Both the position numbers and the translations under genes were made by a program. This document shows positions 1 to 8,289 of a stretch of 64,000 nt of DNA, piece by piece; position 1 is the stretch's first letter; the number at the start of each line of letters is the position of its first letter. The notes under the pieces are model-generated. The model had not been told where the DNA came from and did no database searches. It saw only the letters and a program-made list of their open reading frames with translations. This stretch comes from Gemmatimonadaceae bacterium (GTDB lineage: Bacteria > Gemmatimonadota > Gemmatimonadetes > Gemmatimonadales > Gemmatimonadaceae), in the NCBI GenBank assembly GCA_024710705.1, contig JANJUF010000113.1, forward strand, positions 1-64,000. The letters are read 5' to 3'.

Positions 1-2
1 CG

Positions 3-107
3 GCGAAGCAGGCCCTCGTCGCCGCCATGCGCAAGCTCGTCGTCCTGCTCAACAGCATCCTGAAGACGAAGCAGCCGTGGCGCGCCCCGATGGCGGCCAC
101 GGCCTGA
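3..107 (+). CDS. IS110-family transposase, C-terminal end only (cut by window edge)
   Basis: The reading frame is open from the window edge to a TGA at 105-107 and gives 34 residues ending in PWRAPMAATA. The segment ALVAAMRKLVVLLNSILK followed by a K-x-x-PW motif is typical of the extreme C-terminus of IS110/IS116/IS902 transposases, DEDD-type recombinases that work without terminal inverted repeats. The rest of the gene lies outside the window, so I cannot say whether the element is intact. It points away from and ends 47 bp before the 3' end of leuS, which suggests insertion downstream of leuS. The assignment rests on a short stretch. Confidence 0.6.
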   Translation, partial: AKQALVAAMRKLVVLLNSILKTKQPWRAPMAATA

Positions 108-154
108 CCTACACTCCACACACACGGTTGCTTCGTGGTGAAAGCAGTTCCGCC

Positions 155-2662
155 CTACACCACGACGTTCAGCAACCGCCCCGGCACAAGGATGACCTTC
201 TTTGGCTCTCCGGTGATGAACTTGCCGATCGCCGAATCCGCCTTGGCCGCCGCCAGCGCGGCGTCCTGCGACACGTCCTTGGCCACGCGCACCTTGCCGC
301 GCGTCTTGCCGCCCACCTGCACCACCAGCTCGATGGTGTCGCTCTCGAGCAGCGCCGGGTCGTAGGCCGGCCAGCGCGAGGCGAACACGCTCGTGCCGTG
401 CCCCATCATCTCCCACAGCTCCTCGGCGATGTGCGGCGCGAACGGGGCAACCAACTGCACCAGCGGCTCCACCTCGGCGCGCGCTGGCTGGCGCTCGCCC
501 TTCCGGAGCACGTTCATGTACTCCATCATCGCCGCGATCGCCGTGTTGTAGCTCAGCGACGGAACGTCCTCGCCGACCTTCTTGATCGTCGCGTGCAGCT
601 TGCGTTGCACCTCGGGGTCGGCGGACGCAGCCGGATCGGCATCGCGCACCGTCGCCCACAGCCGGTCGAGGAAGCGCTTCACGCCGCTGATGCCGCCATC
701 GCGGAAGTCGCCGCCCTCCTCGAAGGGTCCGAGGAACATCAAGTAGGTGCGGAAGGCATCGGCGCCCCACTGCTCGATGTACTCGTCGGGGTTCACCACG
801 TTGCCCTTCGACTTCGACATCTTCGCGCCGTCGCGGATGATCAGGCCGTGGGCGCGGAAACGCGTGAACGGCTCCTCGAAGTCGAGCATCCCGGCGTCGT
901 GCAGTACCATCGTGATGAAGCGCGAGTAGAGCAGGTGCAGCACGGCGTGCTCGTTGCCGCCGATGTAGGTCGTCACCGGCAGCCACTTCTTCGTGACCGC
1001 AGGATCGAACGCCACGTCGTCGCGCCCCACACTCGGGTAGCGCAGGAAGTACCAGGCGCTGTCGAGGAAGGTGTCGCTCACGTCCGTCTCGCGACGCGCC
1101 TTCTGCCCGCACTGCGGGCACGGCACGCGGTACCACTCCTCGTGGCGCGCCAGCGGCGACACGCCCGAGTCGTCGGGACGGAAATCCGGGATGTTCGGCA
1201 GCACCACCGGCAGCTGGTCCTCGGGCACCGGCACCGTCCCGCACGCATCGCAATAGATGATCGGAATCGGCGGGCCCCAGTAGCGCTGACGCGAGATGCA
1301 CCAGTCGTGCAGCCGATAATTGGTGACTGCTTCACCGGCCTGCTTCGACGCCAGCCAGGCCGTGATCTTCGCGATCCCCTCGCCGACGCTCACGCCATCG
1401 AACGCACCCGAGTTCACCAACACGCCGTCCCCGGTGTACGCCGCGCCATCGAAGGGCGTGCGTGCACCCTGCCCCTCGCCTGCCACCACGCGGATGATCG
1501 GCAGCTCGAACACCGTCGCGAACTCGAAGTCGCGCTCGTCGTGCCCCGGCACGGCCATGATCGCGCCCGTGCCGTACTCCATCAGCACGTAGTCGGCGAT
1601 CCAAATCGGGATCATCTCGCCGGTGGCCGGATTGACGGCGTAGGAGCCGGTGAACTCGCCCGTCTTCTCCTTGTTCGTCTTGCGGGTCACCAAGTCCTGC
1701 TTGGCCGCCCGCGCGCGATACTCGGCCACGACACCCGATTGCATCGGGGTCGTGAGCGTGTCCACCAGCGGATGCTCGGGCGCGAGCACCAGGTAGGTGG
1801 CGCCGAAAATCGTGTCGGGACGGGTCGTGAAGACCTCGATCTCCGGCCCGGCGGTGCGCATCTCGGTGGTCACCGCGACGGCCGAGCTCCCGGCGTCGGT
1901 GAGCGGATCGAGCACGCGGAAGCGCAGCTTGGCGCCTTCGGAGCGCCCGATCCAATTCCGCTGCGCCTGGATCGTGGTGGCCGACCAGTCGAGCGTGTCG
2001 AGATTCGTCAGCAGGCGCGGTGCGTAGTCCGAGATCTTGAAGAACCACTGCTCCAGGAAGCGCTGTTCCACCATCGTGCCGCAGCGCTCGCAGGCACCGG
2101 CGATGACCTGCTCATTGGCAAGCACCGTCTTGCAGGACGGGCACCAGTTCACGGCCCCGGCCTTCTTGTAGGCCAGCCCCTGCTTGTACAGTTGCAGGAA
2201 CACCCACTGTGTCCATTTGTAGTACGACGCATCGGTCGTATCCACCGACCGGCCCCAGTCCACCATCAGGCCGGCGCGATCGAGCTGCCGCCGGAAGTTC
2301 CGGATATTGCTCGGGATCAGCTCCATCGGGTGCTTGCCGACCTTCAGCGCGAAGTTCTCCGAGTGGATGCCGAACGCGTCGTAGCCCAGCGGCTCGAAGA
2401 CCGTGTGGCCTTGCAGGCGCTGGAATCGGGCATAGATATCACATCCGGTGAACGCGAACAGGTTCCCCACGTGCAGCCCTTCGGCCGACGGGTAGGGGAA
2501 CATCATCAACGCATAGAAGGGGCGCGCGCCATTCGTGAGGTCCACGGAATGGGTGCCGCGATCGACCCACCGCTGGCGCCAACGCGCTTCGACCGCCGAA
2601 GGGTCGTAGCCGAGCGGCTCCTCGGGAGACCCGGGATGGAATGGCGGAACGGATGCAGTCAT
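155..2662 (-). CDS. leuS: Leucyl-tRNA synthetase
   Basis: Class I aminoacyl-tRNA synthetase that charges tRNA-Leu in the cytoplasm. The 835-residue protein has the HIGH-equivalent motif HVGN at residues 64-67, inside [12 protein letters not shown], and KMSKS at 614-618. A CP1 editing domain lies between them, with a zinc-binding-like CxxC region near NWCPSC, and the C-terminal end is [13 protein letters not shown]. The length is normal for bacterial LeuRS. I chose the ATG at 2660-2662 ([11 protein letters not shown]) because homology begins shortly after it; an upstream in-frame ATG at 2734 would add 24 unlikely residues. Its 5' end overlaps the divergent chemotaxis gene if that gene starts at 2641. 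Confidence 0.97.
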   Translation of the reverse strand: MTASVPPFHPGSPEEPLGYDPSAVEARWRQRWVDRGTHSVDLTNGARPFYALMMFPYPSAEGLHVGNLFAFTGCDIYARFQRLQGHTVFEPLGYDAFGIHSENFALKVGKHPMELIPSNIRNFRRQLDRAGLMVDWGRSVDTTDASYYKWTQWVFLQLYKQGLAYKKAGAVNWCPSCKTVLANEQVIAGACERCGTMVEQRFLEQWFFKISDYAPRLLTNLDTLDWSATTIQAQRNWIGRSEGAKLRFRVLDPLTDAGSSAVAVTTEMRTAGPEIEVFTTRPDTIFGATYLVLAPEHPLVDTLTTPMQSGVVAEYRARAAKQDLVTRKTNKEKTGEFTGSYAVNPATGEMIPIWIADYVLMEYGTGAIMAVPGHDERDFEFATVFELPIIRVVAGEGQGARTPFDGAAYTGDGVLVNSGAFDGVSVGEGIAKITAWLASKQAGEAVTNYRLHDWCISRQRYWGPPIPIIYCDACGTVPVPEDQLPVVLPNIPDFRPDDSGVSPLARHEEWYRVPCPQCGQKARRETDVSDTFLDSAWYFLRYPSVGRDDVAFDPAVTKKWLPVTTYIGGNEHAVLHLLYSRFITMVLHDAGMLDFEEPFTRFRAHGLIIRDGAKMSKSKGNVVNPDEYIEQWGADAFRTYLMFLGPFEEGGDFRDGGISGVKRFLDRLWATVRDADPAASADPEVQRKLHATIKKVGEDVPSLSYNTAIAAMMEYMNVLRKGERQPARAEVEPLVQLVAPFAPHIAEELWEMMGHGTSVFASRWPAYDPALLESDTIELVVQVGGKTRGKVRVAKDVSQDAALAAAKADSAIGKFITGEPKKVILVPGRLLNVVV

Positions 2663-4032
2663 CGTCTTTGGAAGGGAATCTGAGCAATTTAGCCCCCCGG
2701 GAAGCCCGGACCAACACGACGGCCGAGTCGGCACCGGTGCGGACGCACATCATCGACCGCGTTTCGACCTGGGCGGCCCTGCTCGGCTCGCTCGGTGTGC
2801 TCGCCGCCGCGGTGCTCGGCTGGCCCACCCTCAGCGGACTCGTCGCCGACGGACAGCTGATGTGGCTCGCGGCCTTGCTGGTCTCGGTGGCAATCGCCAG
2901 CTCGGCGTTGGTCTTCCGCCTGATCATCTCGCCCGTCGTCGGCAACCAGCTGCGCGGCCTCGCCGATGTCGCCGAGGCCATCGCCGCGGGTGACCTTACC
3001 CGGACCCCTGACGCCGCGTCCGCCGGCGGCCAGCTCGGCCGCCTCGGCCGCGCGATGGTCGAGATGACGACCGCCCTGCGCAATCTCGCCGCGATGATCC
3101 GCGAAAACGCGTCGGCCACGGCCACCCGCGCCACCGAGATCACCGCCAGCACCGAGCACATGGCGCAAGCCGCGTCGGGCATCGCCGAGACGGCGAGTTC
3201 GCTAAGCGAGGACGCGGTGACGATGGCCGACACGATCCGGGCGCTCTCGGCCGATGCCACACGGCTCTCGACCCTTGCGTCGAACGTGTCGCAGGGCGCC
3301 GCCGACGGCATCGCCCGCAACCAACGCCTCAAGGCGCTGGCCACCGAGAATGCCGAGATCCTCGACGAAAGCGCGCGCCGGCTCGACGAGCTCGCCCTCG
3401 GCGTGCAGGAAGGGGCCCGGGCCACCGAAGCGCTCGAGACGGCGTCGGACGAGATCCGGTCCTTCGTGGCGCTGGTGCAGAAGATCGCGCGGCAGTCCAA
3501 GCTCCTGGCGCTGAACGCGGCCATGGAGGCTGCGCGTGCCGGCGAACACGGCGAGGGCTTCACGGTGGTCGCCAACGAGGTGCGCCGGCTTGCGGCCAGC
3601 ACCTCCGAGGCCGCCGAGCGCACCGATCAGTTGATGAAGGAACTGATTGCGCAGATGGAGACGGCGAATGCGTCGGGCCTGCGCTCCAAGGCGGCCGTGG
3701 AAGCCGTGCGCGGCGCGACCGCCCGCGGCCGTCAGGCCTTCACGCAGGTGGAGCGCGCCGTGGGCGAAGGCGACCAATGGGTCTCGGCGATGGCGACCTC
3801 GGCGGCTGCCGGCCACACGCTCGCCAGCGAGATCACGACCAAGCTCGACTCGCTCTCCGAGGGCACGCAGGGCTTCGTGAACTCGATGCAGGACGTGGCC
3901 GCCGCCAGCGAGGAGCAGAGCGCCAGCACGGAGGAGATCGCCGCTGCCGCGAACGCGCTCGTCGCCGCGGCTGATCGGGTGAGCGGAACGGCAAAGAGGT
4001 TCAAGACGGAAGACGAAAGACGGAAGGCGTAA
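2641..4032 (+). CDS. Methyl-accepting chemotaxis protein without a large sensor domain
   Basis: Membrane signal transducer of the MCP family. Two hydrophobic helices at about residues 44-60 and 73-93 are separated by only a dozen residues, so there is no periplasmic ligand-binding domain. A HAMP-like segment follows (about 95-145), then a long coiled coil with the conserved tip at 281-320 ([20 protein letters not shown]). No C-terminal CheR/CheB tethering pentapeptide is seen. The last residues (KTEDERRKA) are encoded by a heptamer-repeat palindrome that crosses the stop codon. The ATG at 2641 makes the gene overlap divergent leuS by 22 bp; an ATG at 2653 or GTG at 2737 would reduce or remove the overlap and both are plausible. 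No che genes lie in the window. Confidence 0.88.
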   Translation: MAERMQSSSLEGNLSNLAPREARTNTTAESAPVRTHIIDRVSTWAALLGSLGVLAAAVLGWPTLSGLVADGQLMWLAALLVSVAIASSALVFRLIISPVVGNQLRGLADVAEAIAAGDLTRTPDAASAGGQLGRLGRAMVEMTTALRNLAAMIRENASATATRATEITASTEHMAQAASGIAETASSLSEDAVTMADTIRALSADATRLSTLASNVSQGAADGIARNQRLKALATENAEILDESARRLDELALGVQEGARATEALETASDEIRSFVALVQKIARQSKLLALNAAMEAARAGEHGEGFTVVANEVRRLAASTSEAAERTDQLMKELIAQMETANASGLRSKAAVEAVRGATARGRQAFTQVERAVGEGDQWVSAMATSAAAGHTLASEITTKLDSLSEGTQGFVNSMQDVAAASEEQSASTEEIAAAANALVAAADRVSGTAKRFKTEDERRKA

Positions 4033-4066
4033 GTCGCAGTCCCTTCCGTCTTCCGTCTTCCGTCTT
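4003..4066. terminator. 25-bp heptamer-repeat palindrome between convergent genes
   Basis: The arms 4003-4027 and 4042-4066 are reverse complements over 25 bp with one mismatch, around a 14-nt loop. Each arm is a run of the heptamer CTTCCGT or its complement. The mcp stop codon (4030-4032) is in the loop and the stop codon of the leftward hydrolase (4065-4067) overlaps the right arm, so the hairpin can end both transcripts. No long T-run follows, so intrinsic termination is likely but not certain. Confidence 0.6.
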
Positions 4067-5087
4067 ACGTCTCGTACAAAAACGCGCTCTTCTCGATTCG
4101 CGGCCCGCGCGCGTCGCACACCGCGAACTCCGATCCCGAGTAGAGCGCCGCCGCGCCATAGCGGCCGTCCTTGTGCACCGCGTAGAACTCGAGATTGAAC
4201 GTCGGGCGTCCCCGCTCGTCGAGGAGCCGCGACTCGGTCATCGCCACCACGCGCTCGAGGGTCTTGAGGCAGGCCGCCTGCGGCGCGAGTCCCTGCCGCA
4301 TGAACTCCACGGTGAGGAAGCCGCCGCAGACCTTGATGTTCGCCTCGCCGCGCCCGGTGGAGCCGGCCGCGCCCACGGAGTTGTCGCAGTACTGCCCGGC
4401 ACCGATGATGGGCGAATCGCCCACGCGCCCCGGCACCTTCCACCCCATGCCGCTGGTCGTGGTCACCGAACTGAGGTCCCCAGCGGAATTCACGGCGTTC
4501 ATGTTGATGGTGCCGGTCGTGAACTTGATGTCCACGTCGCCATCGTAGTCGAGGTAGGCGTCCCCGGCATTGAGCCGCGCGCGCCAGCGCAGCCAATCCT
4601 GCCGCGTCTTCTCGGTGAGCAGGTTCTGCGGCGTAAAGCCCATCTCGATGGCGAAGCGCCGCGCGTCGTCGCCGACCAGCATGATGTGGTCGGTGTAGTC
4701 CATGATCGCCTTCGCCACGAGGCTGGGCGTGGCGATGTCCTCGAGGCAGCCGACGGCGCCGGCGCGCTTGGTGGGGCCGTGCATGCAGCTGGCGTCGAGC
4801 TGCACGACACCGTCCTTGTTCGGCAGGCCGCCGAGCCCGACCGATTGATCGTCGGGATCGAGTTCCTGGATGTTCACCCCGGCGATGATGGCGTCGAGGG
4901 TGTCGGCGCCGGCGATGATCTGGTCGTACGCGAGTGTGACACCGCGCAGGCCGTTGCTGCTGGCAATCACCGTCGGCCGCGCGCGCCGGCTGGCGGCTCG
5001 CTGGACTGCGGGTTGGGGATGCGGGGGGATCGAGGCGGCGGCGAGGGCGGCCGTGGAGCTGGCGAGGAAGTCGCGGCGGGTCGGCAT
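4065..5087 (-). CDS. Exported N4-(beta-N-acetylglucosaminyl)-L-asparaginase / isoaspartyl peptidase family
   Basis: Ntn-hydrolase of the asparaginase 2 family, 340 residues. The N-terminus MPTRRDFLASS followed by an Ala-rich stretch is a twin-arginine export signal, so the enzyme should act in the periplasm. The predicted nucleophile is Thr193 in TGTINMNAV, where autocleavage would create the beta chain; the following SVTTTSGMGWKVPGRVGDSP block is the family's substrate-binding signature and GAGQYCDN follows. This arrangement is closer to glycosylasparaginase than to plant-type isoaspartyl peptidases. The substrate (glycosylated Asn or isoaspartyl peptides) cannot be told from sequence. The gene is convergent with mcp and divergent from the IR-flanked element upstream. 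Confidence 0.85.
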   Translation of the reverse strand: MPTRRDFLASSTAALAAASIPPHPQPAVQRAASRRARPTVIASSNGLRGVTLAYDQIIAGADTLDAIIAGVNIQELDPDDQSVGLGGLPNKDGVVQLDASCMHGPTKRAGAVGCLEDIATPSLVAKAIMDYTDHIMLVGDDARRFAIEMGFTPQNLLTEKTRQDWLRWRARLNAGDAYLDYDGDVDIKFTTGTINMNAVNSAGDLSSVTTTSGMGWKVPGRVGDSPIIGAGQYCDNSVGAAGSTGRGEANIKVCGGFLTVEFMRQGLAPQAACLKTLERVVAMTESRLLDERGRPTFNLEFYAVHKDGRYGAAALYSGSEFAVCDARGPRIEKSAFLYET

Positions 5088-5155
5088 GTGATGCGGGATG
5101 GGGGGTCTGCGCGAATCCTAGCCCTTTTGACGGCGATGCGGAACAACGTCAACTG

Positions 5156-5232
5156 CGATGCGGGGTGCCCTGCGGAACGGGGAGCGGGACCCGGATGCGG
5201 GACGATGCGGGATGCGGGGGAATGGTGCGGGG
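5156..5232 (+). repeat. Left arm of 77-bp inverted repeat
   Basis: Begins CGATGCGGGGTGCCCTGCGG and is the reverse complement of 5713-5789 except at one base. Its 3' half is a set of GATGCGGGA variants. It lies 68 bp upstream of the start codon of the hydrolase at 4065-5087. Confidence 0.85.
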
Positions 5233-5268
5233 GGCGGGGTGCGGGGGGCGGGGGGCGGGGGGCGGGGC
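5228..5268 (+). other. G-tract block with G-quadruplex potential
   Basis: The plus strand carries at least five runs of four to six G separated by one to three bases (pattern GGGGGGCGGGGTGCGGGG and onward), directly after the left repeat arm and abutting the stop codon of the leftward gene. This meets the usual sequence criterion for a G-quadruplex; folding is not shown here. The right arm has no matching block, so this part of the element is asymmetric. Confidence 0.6.
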
Positions 5269-5688
5269 TCAACGGCCGAAACTGCGACGGTCCTTCGCGG
5301 CCGACGCTCGGGCGGTGCGGATCATCGTGAGCAGCAGTCTTCGGATCGAGGTGAGCCGGGCGAGGCGCTCCTCGAGCTCCGCGGGGCGCACGGCCTCGTA
5401 CCACACCATGCTTTCACGTGCGGAGCCGAGCGCGTACTCGAAGAATCGGCGGCGATCGGCCGTGCCGCCGCGCGAAAAGCCCTCAGCGATATTCGCTGCA
5501 ATCGACCCGGCGGCGCGCACAAGCTGCCCCGCCGACTCCACGAGCAACGCATCCCCTCGCGCGGCCGCCGCATCCTCCTGCGCCAGCCGCATCGCCTCCA
5601 CCGCGAGCCGATACACCGCGAGGCGATGTACCGGATCCAGTTCGTTCGGATCCAAAGGAGGCACGGGAAAGGACCACGTCATGGCCAC
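5269..5688 (-). CDS. Four-helix-bundle protein (23S rRNA IVS / Avd-like family)
   Basis: A 139-residue basic helical protein. The segments HRLAVYRLAVEAMRLAQE, ESAGQLVRAAGSIAANIAEG and RRRFFEYALGSARESMVW match the S23/IVS family of pentameric four-helix bundles, best known from intervening sequences in 23S rRNA and as the Avd accessory of diversity-generating retroelements. The SIAANIAEGF block is the family hallmark. No reverse transcriptase or template/variable repeat is present, so a retroelement role is not supported. The ATG at 5688 is used; an ATG two codons later is equally possible. The gene is wholly enclosed by the 77-bp inverted repeats. Nucleic-acid binding is known for relatives; the job of solitary copies is unknown. 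Confidence 0.85.
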   Translation of the reverse strand: MAMTWSFPVPPLDPNELDPVHRLAVYRLAVEAMRLAQEDAAAARGDALLVESAGQLVRAAGSIAANIAEGFSRGGTADRRRFFEYALGSARESMVWYEAVRPAELEERLARLTSIRRLLLTMIRTARASAAKDRRSFGR

Positions 5689-5712
5689 AGCCTAGCCCCG
5701 ACACTCCCCGCA

Positions 5713-5789
5713 CCCCGCACCATTCCCCCGCATCCGGCATCGTCCCGCATCCGGGTCCCGCTCCCCGTTCCGCAGGGCACCCCGCATCG
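5713..5789 (-). repeat. Right arm of 77-bp inverted repeat
   Basis: Reverse complement of 5156-5232 with one mismatch. It lies between the start codon of the enclosed four-helix-bundle gene and aspA, ending 48 bp before the aspA start codon, so it sits in the aspA promoter region. Confidence 0.85.
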
Positions 5790-5837
5790 AAGTGCAGTGC
5801 AGCCCGCACCGCAGTTCACGGAGATAGATTCGAGCGT

Positions 5838-7682
5838 ATGACCTCCCCGCAACTCTCCAGCATCCCCTTCTTCTCCGACCTCCCCGACCAACTCATCTGG
5901 CATCTCACACGAGCCGCTGAGTCCGCGGAGTACCCGATCGACGACCGCCTCTTCCGCGCCGGCCAGCCCCGCCGCGCGCTATGGGTCATCCTCGAAGGCC
6001 AACTCGCCATCGAAGCCCCCTTCGGCGCCGTCCCCACCCGCTTCGCTACCCTCGGCGCCGGTGACATCGTCGGCGAAAGCATCCTCCTCCAAGACGACGT
6101 CCACCACACCGAAGGCCGCGTTGTCGCCCCGCTCAAGACCCTCTGCTTCACCAAAGAGGTCCTCGAGCCGCTCCTGAAAGACCAGCCGCGCCTCTACGCC
6201 GCCCTCGTCGCCCGCGTCGGCAAGGTCATTGCCTCGCGCCTCAAACAGGCCGACCTCTCCCTCTCCGGCCGCGACCGCATCATCGGCGCAAGCAGCGCCG
6301 TGCGCACCGAGAAGGATCTCCTCGGCGCTCGCGAAGTCCCCGAGGGCGCGCTCTACGGCATCCAGACCCTCCGCGCCATCGAAAACTTCCCCATCACCGG
6401 GGTCACGCTCCGCAACTTTCCCGAGCTCATCATCGCCCTCGCGCAGGTGAAGGAAGCGGCCGCCCGCGCCAACATGGAACTCGGCACGCTGCCCGCCGAC
6501 ATCGGCGACGCCATCTGCGCCGCCTGCAACGAGATCGAAGGCGGCGCACACCACGAGCATTTCCGCGTGGACATGATCCAAGGCGGCGCCGGCACGTCCA
6601 CGAACATGAACGCCAACGAAGTCATCGCGAACCGCGCCCTCGAGCTCCTCGGCGAGCCGCGCGGCACCTACGCGCGCGTGCATCCCAACGAGCATGTGAA
6701 CCTCGCGCAGAGCACCAATGACGTGTACCCGACGGCCGTGCGCCTCGCCCTGCACTACGCCATCGGCGACCTGCAGCAGGCCATGCGCGCGCTGGTGGCC
6801 GCCTTCCGCGCCAAGGGCCAAGCGTTCGCGCCGCACGTGAAGATGGGACGCACGCAGTTGCAGGATGCCGTCCCCATGACGCTCGGCCAGGAGTTCACCG
6901 CCTTCGCCAACACCATCGCCGAGGACGTGGACCGGCTCGAGGAGGCCAAGGCGCTGATCCGCGAGATCAACATGGGTGCCACCGCCATCGGCACCGGCAT
7001 CACCGCGCCGGGAGGCTACGCCGAGAAGGTCCGCGCCCATCTCTCGAAGGTGACGGGGCTGCATCTCATCACCGCCCCCGACCTGGTGGAGGCCACCAGC
7101 GACACCGGCGCCTTCGTGCAGCTCTCGGGCGTCCTCAAGCGCTGCGCGGTGAAGCTCTCGAAGGTGTGCAACGACCTGCGCCTGCTCTCCAGCGGCCCGC
7201 GCGCCGGGTTCGGCGAGATCCGCCTCCCCGCCGTGCAGCCGGGCTCGAGCATCATGCCGGGCAAGGTGAACCCGGTGATCCCGGAAGTCGTGAACCAAGT
7301 CTGCTTCGACGTGATCGGTGGGGACGTGACGGTGACTATGGCCGCCGAGGCCGGCCAGCTGCAGCTCAACGTGTTCGAGCCGATCATCACGTTCCGCCTG
7401 CTCCGCCACATCAGCGCGATGTCCAACGCCTGCCGCGTGCTCCGCGAGCGCTGCGTGGAGGGCATCGAGGCCAATCCGAGCGTCATGCGTGAGTACGTCG
7501 AGCGCTCCATCGGCCTGGTGACGGCCTTGCTCCCGGAGCTGGGGTACGAGAAGTGCACCGCCCTCGCCAAGACGGCGCTCGAAACCGGAAGGGGCGTCGC
7601 CGAGCTCGCCCTCGAGCAGAAGCTGATGACCCGCGCCGAACTCGACGCGGTACTCGACCCCAAGCGCATGACCGGCCACTGA
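5838..7682 (+). CDS. aspA: Aspartate ammonia-lyase with N-terminal cyclic-nucleotide-binding-like domain
   Basis: A fusion of 614 residues. Residues 1-138 form a CRP-type cNMP-binding-like domain (FFSDLPDQLIWHL, then GDIVGESILLQDD), without a DNA-binding helix-turn-helix. Residues about 155-614 are a complete aspartase/fumarase-superfamily lyase starting RTEKDLLGAREVPEGALYG, with the signature GSSIMPGKVN at 469-478. It should convert aspartate to fumarate and ammonia in the cytoplasm. Ordinary aspartases are about 470 residues and lack the N-terminal domain, so allosteric control by a small ligand is likely but unproven. No Shine-Dalgarno is seen; a -10-like TAGATT (5825-5830) lies 7 nt before the ATG, so the mRNA may be leaderless. 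Specificity for aspartate over fumarate is inferred from overall similarity. Confidence 0.88.
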   Translation: MTSPQLSSIPFFSDLPDQLIWHLTRAAESAEYPIDDRLFRAGQPRRALWVILEGQLAIEAPFGAVPTRFATLGAGDIVGESILLQDDVHHTEGRVVAPLKTLCFTKEVLEPLLKDQPRLYAALVARVGKVIASRLKQADLSLSGRDRIIGASSAVRTEKDLLGAREVPEGALYGIQTLRAIENFPITGVTLRNFPELIIALAQVKEAAARANMELGTLPADIGDAICAACNEIEGGAHHEHFRVDMIQGGAGTSTNMNANEVIANRALELLGEPRGTYARVHPNEHVNLAQSTNDVYPTAVRLALHYAIGDLQQAMRALVAAFRAKGQAFAPHVKMGRTQLQDAVPMTLGQEFTAFANTIAEDVDRLEEAKALIREINMGATAIGTGITAPGGYAEKVRAHLSKVTGLHLITAPDLVEATSDTGAFVQLSGVLKRCAVKLSKVCNDLRLLSSGPRAGFGEIRLPAVQPGSSIMPGKVNPVIPEVVNQVCFDVIGGDVTVTMAAEAGQLQLNVFEPIITFRLLRHISAMSNACRVLRERCVEGIEANPSVMREYVERSIGLVTALLPELGYEKCTALAKTALETGRGVAELALEQKLMTRAELDAVLDPKRMTGH

Positions 7683-7693
7683 TGCATCGTCGT

Positions 7694-7724
7694 CCTTCCG
7701 TCTTCCGTCTTCCGTCTTACGTCT
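7694..7724 (+). repeat. Solo heptamer-repeat arm
   Basis: The 31 bp here are identical to 4042-4072: three CTTCCGT units followed by CTTACGTCT. The copy lies 11 bp after the aspA stop and 13 bp before the next start codon. No complementary arm is seen nearby, so it cannot form the hairpin found at 4003-4066. Confidence 0.75.
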
Positions 7725-7737
7725 GGAGTGCAATACC

Positions 7738-8112
7738 ATGGCTGGAGTGAAGCTCGACGGCGCCGGCGCGCAGAAGATGAAGACCATCGAAGAGGCCCTC
7801 TCCACGGTCCAGACCATCCACGGACACGTGGAGCGGATGGCCATCGACGTGAAGAACCAGCGCGGTGTGGGCGTGATCCCCGGGCAGATCAAGCGCATCG
7901 CGACCCCGCTCCAGGGGCAGCTCAAGGGGCAGTTCGGGCTGATCGCCGATCAGGTCTCGAACATGATCATCGCGATGGGGCGCGGCGGTGGAGAGCAGAT
8001 GAAGGTCCGCGTGCTCCGCGAGAGCGTTGCCCTCCTCCGCACCGCCCTCGAGATTGCGGCCGCCAAGGTGAAGGAGCAGCACTCGGTGAAGATCGAGACG
8101 TCGGACGACTGA
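7738..8112 (+). CDS. Small conserved-looking helical protein of unknown function
   Basis: A 124-residue cytoplasmic protein with no signal peptide, cysteine or membrane segment. It is predominantly helical, with amphipathic stretches such as TIEEALSTVQTIHGHVERM and VALLRTALEIAAAKVKE, and a Gly-rich turn MGRGGGEQMK. The ATG at 7738 has a GGAG ribosome site 9 nt upstream, next to a solo heptamer repeat. It follows aspA on the same strand with a 55-bp gap and could be cotranscribed. I do not recognise the family. Codon use looks like its neighbours, so it is likely a real gene. Confidence 0.7.
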   Translation: MAGVKLDGAGAQKMKTIEEALSTVQTIHGHVERMAIDVKNQRGVGVIPGQIKRIATPLQGQLKGQFGLIADQVSNMIIAMGRGGGEQMKVRVLRESVALLRTALEIAAAKVKEQHSVKIETSDD

Positions 8113-8177
8113 GCCGGCCGGTCGCGGGGCGCCGTCCGGACCAGTCCCAGGACAGCGCTCGGTGCGGGAAAATCGCC

Positions 8178-8206
8178 TTGTCCCACCCATTCGGGCAGGG
8201 TACTTT
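8178..8206 (+). promoter_or_regulatory. Candidate promoter of the cox operon
   Basis: TTGTCC (8178-8183) and TACTTT (8201-8206) are separated by 17 bp, in the only sizeable gap upstream of coxB, leaving a leader of roughly 75-80 nt. The match to the sigma-70 consensus is partial (4/6 and 3/6), so this is a suggestion. Confidence 0.35.
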
Positions 8207-8289
8207 ACGGGGCGTTTCTCCCATCATTGATGCGGCGGTCGCGATCCTGGGTTCGGATCGCGGCGCGATCCCCCCAGCCACGAGACCCG

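Larger units (their letters stand above)
5156..5789. mobile_element. Inverted-repeat element carrying a four-helix-bundle gene
   Basis: A 634-bp unit is bounded by near-perfect inverted repeats, 5156-5232 and 5713-5789 (77 bp each, one mismatch that I can see). The arms are built from variants of GATGCGGGA. Inside is one leftward gene and, on the plus strand next to the left arm, a G-tract block. No transposase or terminal target duplication is visible. A single-stranded copy or transcript would fold into one long hairpin with the gene in the loop, as in intervening sequences of 23S rRNA that encode related proteins. Calling it mobile is inference from this structure. Confidence 0.55.

Noticed and set aside
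77-2683. Very long open frame on the plus strand through leuS
   Set aside because: It is antisense to an unmistakable leuS, is Arg/His/Gly-rich with no domain pattern, and arises from the high-GC codon structure.
5156-5789. Diversity-generating retroelement with Avd
   Set aside because: Only the four-helix-bundle protein is present; no reverse transcriptase, template repeat or variable repeat within the window.
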